Shown piece by piece: positions 57,949 through 64,000 of a stretch of DNA of 64,000 bases (position 1 is the first letter of the stretch; each line of letters opens with the position of its first letter). The notes beneath the pieces were generated by a model. It was not told where the DNA came from. It saw nothing but the letters and a program-made list of their open reading frames with translations, and did not search any database. Origin of the DNA: Paracoccus halophilus (lineage in GTDB: Bacteria; Pseudomonadota; Alphaproteobacteria; Rhodobacterales; Rhodobacteraceae); NCBI RefSeq assembly GCF_000763905.1, contig NZ_JRKN01000009.1, positions 62,001 to 126,000 on the forward strand. The letters are read 5' to 3'. The position numbers were made by a program, and so were the translations under genes.

Positions 57949-58781
57949 CACTGAACTCCCTCTGCGCGCCGGGCGCAATAATCCGTGTCCGAGCAGACGA
58001 ACATCCGCCCGCCATCGTCATCGGTGATCACCTCGTCGAGATAGCTGGTCCCCGAGCCGCAGATCGCACAGGCATGATCGGCCTTGGACGCGGTAAAGGG
58101 GTGATCGTCGAAATCCAGGCTGCGCACGCCCGTATGCGGCGGCAGGGCATAGATGCGCTGTTCGCGGCCGGCGCCGAAAAGCTGGATGGCGGGGCAGTCG
58201 TCCAGTTTCGGATTGTCGAATTTCGGAATGGGCGAGGGGTCCATGACATAGCGCCCGGCCACCTCGACCGGATAGGCATAGGATGTCGCGATCTCGCCAT
58301 GGCGGGCGATATCCTCGTACAGGCGCACCTGCATCAGCCCGTAATCAGCCAGCGCGTGGATGCGCCGGGTCTCGGTCTCGCGCGGTTCAAGGAAACGCAT
58401 CGGTTCGGGGATCGGCACCTGATAGACAAGGATCTGATCCCCGGTCAGGGGCGTTTCGGGGATGCGGTGGCGGGTCTGGATGACGGTCGCCTCGGTCGTG
58501 CGTTCGGTCACCTCGACCCCGGCGGTCTTTTGAAAGAACTTGCGGATGCTGACCGCGTTGGTGGTGTCGTCAGCGCCCTGGTCGATGACCTTCAGCACAT
58601 CCTGGGGCACCAGCGTGGCGGCGGTGATCTGCACGCCGCCCGTGCCCCAGCCATAGGGCATCGGCATCTCGCGGCTGGCAAAGGGCACCTGATAGCCGGG
58701 GACCGCGATGCCCTTCAGGATCGCGCGACGGATCATGCGCTTGGTATCCTCGTCCAGATAGGCGAAATTGTAATCGCTCAT
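57948..58781 (-). CDS. phnJ: Carbon-phosphorus lyase, radical SAM subunit PhnJ
   Basis: The 277-residue protein carries the C-P bond cleavage site. The unusual radical SAM cysteines lie near the C-terminus in HACAICGSGTSYLDEV and MFVCSDTDYC, with the extra cysteine needed for catalysis. The N-terminus, YNFAYLDEDTKRMIRRAILKGIAVPGYQVPFASREMPMPYGWGTGG, is highly typical. It overlaps phnI by four bases and phnK by one base. Length is normal. Confidence 0.97.
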   Translation of the reverse strand: MSDYNFAYLDEDTKRMIRRAILKGIAVPGYQVPFASREMPMPYGWGTGGVQITAATLVPQDVLKVIDQGADDTTNAVSIRKFFQKTAGVEVTERTTEATVIQTRHRIPETPLTGDQILVYQVPIPEPMRFLEPRETETRRIHALADYGLMQVRLYEDIARHGEIATSYAYPVEVAGRYVMDPSPIPKFDNPKLDDCPAIQLFGAGREQRIYALPPHTGVRSLDFDDHPFTASKADHACAICGSGTSYLDEVITDDDGGRMFVCSDTDYCARRAEGVQ

Positions 58782-59854
58782 GACGCGTCCTCCGTGCCGG
58801 CGCGCAAGCGGCGCACCAGTTCCAGTTCCGCCTGGAAATCGACGTAATGGGGCAGCTTGATATGTTCCAGAAACCCGGTCGCCTGAATATTGTCGCAATG
58901 CGACAGCACGAATTCCGGGTCCTGCGCCGGCGCGCCCTGATCCTCTTCGCCCAGTTCCTGCCACCGCAGGGCCCGGTCCACCAAGGCCATCGAGATCGCC
59001 TTGCGCTCGGTCTGGCCAAAGGTCAGCCCGTAGCCGCGGGTGAACTGCGCGGGTTCGGTCTTCGAGCCCTTGAACTGGTTCACCGTCTCGCATTCGGTCA
59101 GCTCGACCTCGCCGATCTCGATGGAAAAGCCCAGCTCGGGGATGTCCATTTCGACCGTGACCGCGCCGATGCGCAATTCGCCGACAAAGGCATGGTTGCG
59201 AGCATATCCGCGCTGCGTCGAATAGGCCAGACCCAGCAGAAAGCCCTCATCCGCGCGCGCCAGCGCCTGCAGGCGCAGGGCGCGGTCGGCGGGCAGTTCC
59301 ATCGGCTCGCGCGTCAGATCGGGGGGCGTCTCGCCGCTGTCGGGCGCGTCCTCGATCAGCCCGTCGCGGTCCAGAAAACCCAGCACATGCGGGGCGTGAA
59401 GCGGCTTGCCCTCGGCGCCCGAGGCGGGGCTCGCGGGCAATTCGCCATTGGCCATCAGCCGGAAATCCAGCAGCCGGTGGGTATAGTCGAAGGTCGGCCC
59501 CAGCACCTGACCGCCCGGGATATCCTTGAACGTGGCCGAGACGCGGCGCTTGACCCGCATCGCCCCCGTGTCCACCGGATCCGAGGCCCCCAGCCGGGGC
59601 AGCGTGGTGCGATAGGCGCGGATCAGGAAGATCGCCTCGATCAGGTCGCCGCGCGCCTGCTTGATCGCCAGCGCGGCCAGATCGGGATCGTAAAGCGAGC
59701 CCTCGGCCATCACCCGGCCCACGGCCAGCGCCATCTGGTCGCGGATCTGGGCGGTGTCCAGCGCCGGTTGTTCGGCCGGTCCGCGATGCGCGCGGCCCAG
59801 CCAGTCATGGGCGGCGTCGATCGCGCGCTCGCCCCCTTTGACGGCGACATACAT
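58778..59854 (-). CDS. phnI: C-P lyase complex subunit PhnI
   Basis: The 358-residue protein begins MYVAVKGGERAIDAAHDWL and contains RDQMALAVGRVMAEGSLYDPDLAALAIKQARGDLIEAIFLIRAYRTTLPR and the final HYVDFQAELELVRRL. PhnI swaps the adenine of ATP for the phosphonate, with PhnG, H and L. The start shares a base with the phnH stop (TGATG). Confidence 0.96.
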   Translation of the reverse strand: MYVAVKGGERAIDAAHDWLGRAHRGPAEQPALDTAQIRDQMALAVGRVMAEGSLYDPDLAALAIKQARGDLIEAIFLIRAYRTTLPRLGASDPVDTGAMRVKRRVSATFKDIPGGQVLGPTFDYTHRLLDFRLMANGELPASPASGAEGKPLHAPHVLGFLDRDGLIEDAPDSGETPPDLTREPMELPADRALRLQALARADEGFLLGLAYSTQRGYARNHAFVGELRIGAVTVEMDIPELGFSIEIGEVELTECETVNQFKGSKTEPAQFTRGYGLTFGQTERKAISMALVDRALRWQELGEEDQGAPAQDPEFVLSHCDNIQATGFLEHIKLPHYVDFQAELELVRRLRAGTEDAS

Positions 59855-60423
59855 CAGAAAACCTCGGTCGAACGGGGCAGGGCGGCGATACGCGCGCCTG
59901 CGGTGAAGATGGCGTCCCAGCCCAGCGGAAAGTGGGCGTGATTGGCGGTGAACGGTTCCACCTCGGGCAGGGCAAGCCGGGCCCGGTCCTTGATGCCGGG
60001 GCCGCGCAGGTTCTGTGCCGGGGCGTCAAAATCGTGGTTGTCCACGATCAGCGTGGCGGCGCGGTCGGGATATTCGGGCGTGCCGATGGCAAAGCGGTCC
60101 AGCGGTTGCAGCGCCGCCCAGTCGCCAAGCGCGAAGCCGGCATCCCCGGGCGCGACAAGCGGGGCGCTGCAATGAAAGGCGATCCAGTCGCGCAGCTCGG
60201 GCGTATCGTGCGAGGGCGCCAGATAGAGCGGCGTGGTGCGGTCGCACAGCACCAGAAGCACCGTCGCCGCCGCGTCCGAGATCGGCGCGGGGCCTTGTCC
60301 GCCCTGCATCTGCCCGATCGTTCCGGGCCGGGCCATGGCGGACAGGATGGCGCGGAACCCTCTGGCGCTGTCATGGGCGGGATGGGCGAAACCGCCCGAA
60401 AGCCGGGTCATGGGCGCGTTCAT
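59854..60423 (-). CDS. phnH: C-P lyase complex subunit PhnH
   Basis: The 189-residue protein reads SGGFAHPAHDSARGFRAILSAMARPGTIGQM near the start, then VLLVLCDRTTPLYLAPSHDTPELRDWIAFHC and FPLGWDAIFTAGARIAALPRST at the end, all typical of PhnH. It is a structural member of the C-P lyase core without its own catalytic motif. It overlaps phnG by four bases. Confidence 0.95.
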   Translation of the reverse strand: MNAPMTRLSGGFAHPAHDSARGFRAILSAMARPGTIGQMQGGQGPAPISDAAATVLLVLCDRTTPLYLAPSHDTPELRDWIAFHCSAPLVAPGDAGFALGDWAALQPLDRFAIGTPEYPDRAATLIVDNHDFDAPAQNLRGPGIKDRARLALPEVEPFTANHAHFPLGWDAIFTAGARIAALPRSTEVF

Positions 60424-60860
60424 TCGTCCTCTCCTCGGACCAGGGTAAAGAATTCGACGCGGGTGGCGGCGGCCTCGGCGGCGATACGGGCGCGGCGGCG
60501 GTCCTCTTCCTCGCGCAAGGGCGTCAGGATCGGGGCGACCCGTGCCGGATCGGCCTGTCCCATGGCATCGACCAGCGCGGCGCGCAGGGCATGGGCCTTG
60601 TCGCGGCCCTGCACATAGCCATGCCCGACCTCGCCGCCATGCAGCCGGATGCTGGCGCGGGTCACCGTCACCTCGCCCAGGTTGAAGGCGCTGCCGGTGC
60701 CGCCGGCGCGGCCGCGCACCATGACGGTGCCGATTTCGGGGGCGCGCAGAACCTCATGCGCGGGCAGTTCGGGCAGCAACTCAGCGAGCCTTGCGGCCGG
60801 CGCCCGGGCCAGAAGCCCCAATGCCTCGCGCCGGTCGGTCTGGGAAAATGTCTCGGGCAT
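60420..60860 (-). CDS. phnG: C-P lyase complex subunit PhnG
   Basis: The 146-residue protein includes LLARAPAARLAELLPELPAHEVLRAPEIGTVMVRGRAGGTGSAFNLGEVTVTRASIRL and GHGYVQGRDKAHALRAALVDAM, the PhnG pattern. The ATG at 60860 (MPETFSQTDRREALG) is chosen; the frame extends to a TTG at 60884 but that lies over the operator region. It is the first gene of phnGHIJKLNM, divergent from phnF with 91 bases between. Confidence 0.93.
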   Translation of the reverse strand: MPETFSQTDRREALGLLARAPAARLAELLPELPAHEVLRAPEIGTVMVRGRAGGTGSAFNLGEVTVTRASIRLHGGEVGHGYVQGRDKAHALRAALVDAMGQADPARVAPILTPLREEEDRRRARIAAEAAATRVEFFTLVRGEDE

Positions 60861-60874
60861 GGATTTCACCGGTT

Positions 60875-60890
60875 GTCTATACAACTAGAC
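60875..60890. promoter_or_regulatory. Candidate PhnF operator between phnG and phnF
   Basis: GTCTA at 60875-60879 and TAGAC at 60886-60890 form an inverted repeat with a 6-base centre; overlapping it, TTGT and ACAA flank CTAT. It sits 14 bases before the phnG start and 61 before phnF, the right place for a GntR-type regulator acting on both genes. Confidence 0.5.
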
Positions 60891-60951
60891 TTCTTGTAGA
60901 GTGAAACCGGGCGGGGGACAATCCGTCAAAACGTGAATTTTTGGTGACAGA

Positions 60952-61656
60952 ATGAGCTTGTGGCAAAGTATCGCGGATCGGTTGCGTGGCGAGATCGCCG
61001 GCGGCAAGTGGCCGCCCGGCACGCGTCTGCCGCCCGAGGCGGAAATGGCCGCGCGATTCGGCGTGAACCGGCATACCGTGCGCCACGCGACACGGGTGCT
61101 GGCCGATGAGGGGCTTTTGTATTCGCGTCGCGGGGCGGGGGTCTTCGTCGCCGCCAATCCGGTCGAATATCCGCTGAGCGAGCGGGTGCGTTTCCACCGC
61201 AATATCGAACTGTCGGGCAAGGTGCCCGGCCGCACCATCGACGCCATTACCACGCGCGCCTGCGGCGATGCCGAGGCGCTGGCGCTTGGCCTGCGCCCCG
61301 GCGAGATGGTGCATGTGGCCGAAGGTGTCTCGCTGGTCGATTTCAGGCCGGTGGCGCTGTTTCGCGCCGCCTATCCGGCCGATCTGTTGCCCGATCTGCC
61401 CGCCGCCCTGCGCGCCGAGGAATCGGTGACGCGCGCCCTGAAAGCCTGCGGAGTCGATGATTATCAGCGCATTACGACGCGAATCTCGGCCAGGATCTGC
61501 GATGCGGTACAGGCCGCGAAATTGCAGCTTGAGCCGGGCGACCCGCTGCTGCGCACCGAGGGGCTGAGCCAGTGGCGCGGGCGTATGGTCGAGCGCGCGC
61601 TGACCTGGTGGGCGGCCGAGCGGGTGACGCTGACCCTGCCTCATTCCGGGGCATAA
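60952..61656 (+). CDS. phnF: GntR-family phosphonate regulator PhnF
   Basis: The 234-residue regulator has a GntR winged helix (IADRLRGEIAGGKWPPGTRLPPEAEMAARFGVNRHTVRHATRVLADEGLLYSRRGAGVFVA) and a UTRA ligand domain (AALRAEESVTRALKACGVDDYQRI...LEPGDPLLRTEG). It probably represses the divergent phnG operon. Its 3' end overlaps the convergent hexapeptide transferase by 16 bases. Effector not readable. Confidence 0.92.
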   Translation: MSLWQSIADRLRGEIAGGKWPPGTRLPPEAEMAARFGVNRHTVRHATRVLADEGLLYSRRGAGVFVAANPVEYPLSERVRFHRNIELSGKVPGRTIDAITTRACGDAEALALGLRPGEMVHVAEGVSLVDFRPVALFRAAYPADLLPDLPAALRAEESVTRALKACGVDDYQRITTRISARICDAVQAAKLQLEPGDPLLRTEGLSQWRGRMVERALTWWAAERVTLTLPHSGA

Positions 61657-62261
61657 AGGTCCAGGAACTCGCGCACCGGCAGGCGCCGGAAATCCGGCAG
61701 GGCCGCGCGCAGCCGGTCGTGGTCCCAGTCCCACCATGCCAGCCGCATCAGACGCGCGCCGATTTCCGGCGCGAATCGGGGGCGCAGCGGTTTCGCCGGG
61801 CAGCCCGCGACGATCATCCAGTCCGGCACGTCCCTTGTGACCACCGCGCCCGCCGCCACGATGGCGCCGTGACCGATGGTAAGCTCCGGCTTGATGATCG
61901 CGCCGTGGCCGATCCATGTGTCATGGCCGATCACCGTGCGCCGCGCGGCGCGGGCGGCAAAGAAATCCGGGTCCGCCGTGGCATCGTCCCAGTAGTTTTC
62001 CGAACGATACAGGAAATGATGCAGGCTGGCCGTCGTCATCGGATGGTCGGTCGGCCCGATCCGCGTCATCGACGCGATATTGGCGAATTTGCCGATCGTG
62101 GTATTGGCGATATCCGACAGCCGCTCGCAATAGCTGTAATCGCCGAATTCCGAATTCAGCACGCGGGAATCGGCGCCCACCTCGCAATAGCGGCCAAAGC
62201 GCGAATCGACGATATCGGCGCCGTCATGGAGGAACGGCGCATCGGGCGAGAGTTTTGGCAT
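61641..62261 (-). CDS. Phosphonate-associated hexapeptide acyltransferase
   Basis: The 206-residue protein is a left-handed beta-helix enzyme (VDSRFGRYCEVGADSRVLNSEFGDYSYCERLSDIANTTIGKFANIASMTRIGP, then WIGHGAIIKPELTIGHGAIVAAGAVVTRDVPDWMIVAGCPAKPLR). It fits the hexapeptide family repeatedly found in phn clusters, whose acceptor is not known. The catalytic-type histidine of xenobiotic acetyltransferases is in DHPMTTASLHHFLY. Its start shares a base with the SDR stop (TGATG). An acetylating role towards aminoalkylphosphonates, similar to PhnO, is only a guess. Confidence 0.83.
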   Translation of the reverse strand: MPKLSPDAPFLHDGADIVDSRFGRYCEVGADSRVLNSEFGDYSYCERLSDIANTTIGKFANIASMTRIGPTDHPMTTASLHHFLYRSENYWDDATADPDFFAARAARRTVIGHDTWIGHGAIIKPELTIGHGAIVAAGAVVTRDVPDWMIVAGCPAKPLRPRFAPEIGARLMRLAWWDWDHDRLRAALPDFRRLPVREFLDLYAPE

Positions 62262-62914
62262 CAGAACGGTCTTTCGCTGCCATCGTGACGGAAAAAGCGC
62301 CCGCTTCCGGCCAGTGTCAGCCCCTCGGCAAGCTCAAGGATGCCCTGCGCCACCTGCTGCGCCGACAGATCGGCCGCGGCGCCCCCCATATCGGTGCGCA
62401 CCCAGCCCGGATCGACCAGCGCGACGGCGATCCCTTCGGGCTCCAGCCGCGTGGCAAGGCCCTGCATCACCTTGTTCAGCGCCGCCTTCGAGGCACGATA
62501 GGCGATGCGATCCGCCTTGGCATAGCCCATCCAGGCCATCTGGCTGGAGATCGACAGCACCCGCGCATGCCCCGCCGCGCGCAGATTGGGCAAAAAGGCC
62601 TGGGTCACCGCCAGCGGCGCCAGCGTATTGACCTGCAGCAGCTCGGCAAAACCGTCGAAATCCATGTCCAGCGGGTCCTGTCGATCGGGGCCGATGATGC
62701 CTGCATTGTTGATCAGGATGTCCACCGGGCCGGTCCGGCCCGCCGCCAGGTCCAGCGCGGCCCGGTCGGTCACGTCCAGAAACAGCGCCTGCGCGCCGGC
62801 GGGCGGCTCGCCCCGGCGCAGGGTCACGGTCACCCGCCAGCCGCGCGCAAGGCCGTTTTCGGCCAGCGCCCGGCCGATGCCGCGCCCGCCGCCGGTGATC
62901 AGCAGATGGGGCAT
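62261..62914 (-). CDS. Short-chain dehydrogenase/reductase in the phn region
   Basis: The 217-residue classical SDR has the cofactor motif TGGGRGIGRALAENG, NNAGIIG, catalytic serine in VLSISSQMAWMG, and Tyr/Lys in AYRASKAALN. The substrate is not readable. It lies between phnE (6 bases away) and the hexapeptide transferase (one-base overlap), so it is cotranscribed with a phosphonate transporter. SDR enzymes are not a regular part of C-P lyase operons. Confidence 0.88.
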   Translation of the reverse strand: MPHLLITGGGRGIGRALAENGLARGWRVTVTLRRGEPPAGAQALFLDVTDRAALDLAAGRTGPVDILINNAGIIGPDRQDPLDMDFDGFAELLQVNTLAPLAVTQAFLPNLRAAGHARVLSISSQMAWMGYAKADRIAYRASKAALNKVMQGLATRLEPEGIAVALVDPGWVRTDMGGAAADLSAQQVAQGILELAEGLTLAGSGRFFRHDGSERPF

Positions 62915-62920
62915 GCGCTG

Positions 62921-64000
62921 CTAGCCCCGGATCAGCCGCGCGCGGATGCGGCCCGACAGCCAGTCCATCAGCATGACCATCAGCACGATCAGCACGATGT
63001 AATAGGTCACCTGTTCCCAGTTCTGGGTGGTCTGCATCGCCTGCATCAGCAGCAGGCCGATGCCGCCGCCGGTAATGGCGCCGATGACGGTGGCGCTGCG
63101 GGTGTTCGATTCCAGGTAATAGAGAAGCTGCGACAGGATCACCGGCGCGATTTGCGGAATCACCGCCCAGCGGACCCGCGACAGCGCGCCGGCACCGGTC
63201 GAGCGCAGCCCCTCGATGGGCTTTTCATCGACATTTTCCAGCGCCTCGGAGAACAGCTTGCCGAAGGTTCCGGTCTCGGTCAGCAGCATGGCGAGGCTGC
63301 CGGTCAGCGGGCCGGGGCCAAAGGCGCGCGACAGGATGATGGTCCAGATCAGCGCATCCACGCCGCGCAGGAAATCGAAGAACCGCCGGAACAGCTGCCG
63401 CACGATCCGCGAGGGCGCGAAATTCGACGCCGCCATGAAGGCGATCGGCAATGAGATCAGCCCGGCGCCAAAGGTGCCCAGAAACGCCATCAGCACGGTT
63501 TCGAACATCGCCCAGGCGACATCGCCATGGTGCCAGATGCTGTTGTTCCAGAAATCCTGTGCCATCCCGGCAATGTTCGAGCGTTCCGGGTCCAGGCGCT
63601 CGCCGCTGAGCGCCAGCCCGATCAGCTGCGGCAGGGACCTGCCGTAGAACGGGCTGGAGAGGTCAAAGAAGAACAGCTCCCACCCCGCCTGGCGGCGGAA
63701 AACCTCGCTGCGCGAGCGGGTGACGGTCAGGCGGGCGCCCTCGGGCAGGGTGGCGCTGAAACGCTTGTCCGAGATGCTGAAATTGGGCGGCGGGTCCGGG
63801 ATATCGGCCTCGATCCCGTCGCCGGTGGGGCGGATGGCATAGCTGGCCTCGGGCGTGGCCAGGGTGACCAGCCCGTCGCCGGCGATGGTCACGGAATGGC
63901 CGCGCGGCAGGGTGATTTCGCGGCCGTCATCCTCGCGCCGGGCGATCCAGCCGGGCTCGTTCGCGGCGCTGAACGTGGCGTTGCGCATGCCCTCGATCGA
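62921..64000 (-). CDS. phnE: Phosphonate ABC transporter permease PhnE, N-terminus outside the window
   Basis: The C-terminal part has the permease helices DVAWAMFETVLMAFLGTFGAGLISLPIAFMAASNFAP, DALIWTIILSRAFGPGPLTGSLAMLLTETGTFGKLFSEALENVDEKP (EAA-type loop) and SRVRWAVIPQIAPVILSQLLYYLESNTRSATVIG, matching PhnE. An ATG at 63988 is possible, but the frame stays open to the edge and no membrane helix precedes residue 100, so the true start and a first helix are probably upstream. The beta-rich segment before the helices (REITLPRGHSVTIAGDGLVTLATPEASYAIRP) is typical of the long form in Rhodobacteraceae. phnC and phnD are not in the window. Confidence 0.88.
   Translation of the reverse strand, partial: SIEGMRNATFSAANEPGWIARREDDGREITLPRGHSVTIAGDGLVTLATPEASYAIRPTGDGIEADIPDPPPNFSISDKRFSATLPEGARLTVTRSRSEVFRRQAGWELFFFDLSSPFYGRSLPQLIGLALSGERLDPERSNIAGMAQDFWNNSIWHHGDVAWAMFETVLMAFLGTFGAGLISLPIAFMAASNFAPSRIVRQLFRRFFDFLRGVDALIWTIILSRAFGPGPLTGSLAMLLTETGTFGKLFSEALENVDEKPIEGLRSTGAGALSRVRWAVIPQIAPVILSQLLYYLESNTRSATVIGAITGGGIGLLLMQAMQTTQNWEQVTYYIVLIVLMVMLMDWLSGRIRARLIRG

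Overview
The window reads as chromosomal DNA of a high-GC alphaproteobacterium of the Rhodobacteraceae, most like Paracoccus. The reasons are the dusB(nifR3)-ntrBCYX-trkAH-hfq-hflX order, an RcGTA-type gene transfer agent (GTA) cluster followed by cysE, a TGA-N9-TCA iron-rhodo-type box in front of hemP, and the overall codon usage. No tRNA, rRNA, CRISPR array or insertion sequence was seen, and no stretch longer than about 300 bases lacks a gene.

Layout. 1-6.6 kb (minus strand): a SulP transporter cut by the window edge, a persulfide-dioxygenase-like metallo-hydrolase, pyruvate carboxylase and tadA. 6.7-11.4 kb: a pseudouridine synthase with a long basic tail, hemP with an iron box, and a divergent znuA / zur-znuC-znuB zinc-uptake locus with two Zur-box-like sites between. 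11.6-15.8 kb: a small Asp-tailed membrane protein, yjbF and yjbH (exopolysaccharide export type) and a lipoprotein. 15.9-29.7 kb: sdaA, then dusB, the two nitrogen two-component pairs NtrBC and NtrYX, potassium uptake TrkAH, Hfq and HflX. 29.8-35.6 kb (minus): a tight five-gene operon telA / DUF2927 lipoprotein / SPFH-GYF protein / zinc-ribbon membrane protein / PfkB kinase, which resembles an envelope-stress module. 35.8-38.8 kb: fabF, mltG and a small coiled-coil protein.

39.1-53.7 kb is a complete head-to-tail GTA cluster with counterparts of g1, g2, g3, g3.5, g4 to g10, g10.1 and g11 to g15, plus a DUF2793 protein that overlaps g15. Three terminator-like hairpins lie on its sense strand: in the leader before g1, between g2 and g3, and between the capsid gene g5 and g6. 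The leader also shows a good promoter followed directly by a 13-codon ORF that runs into the terminator, the geometry of an attenuator.

53.8-64 kb: cysE, then a phosphonate C-P lyase region with phnG-H-I-J-K-L-N-M on the minus strand, phnF divergent, and beyond it phnE (cut by the edge), an SDR enzyme and a hexapeptide acyltransferase on the minus strand, convergent with phnF.

The two parts that most deserve a second look are the terminator-punctuated GTA operon with its attenuator-like leader, and the telA/SPFH/zinc-ribbon operon.
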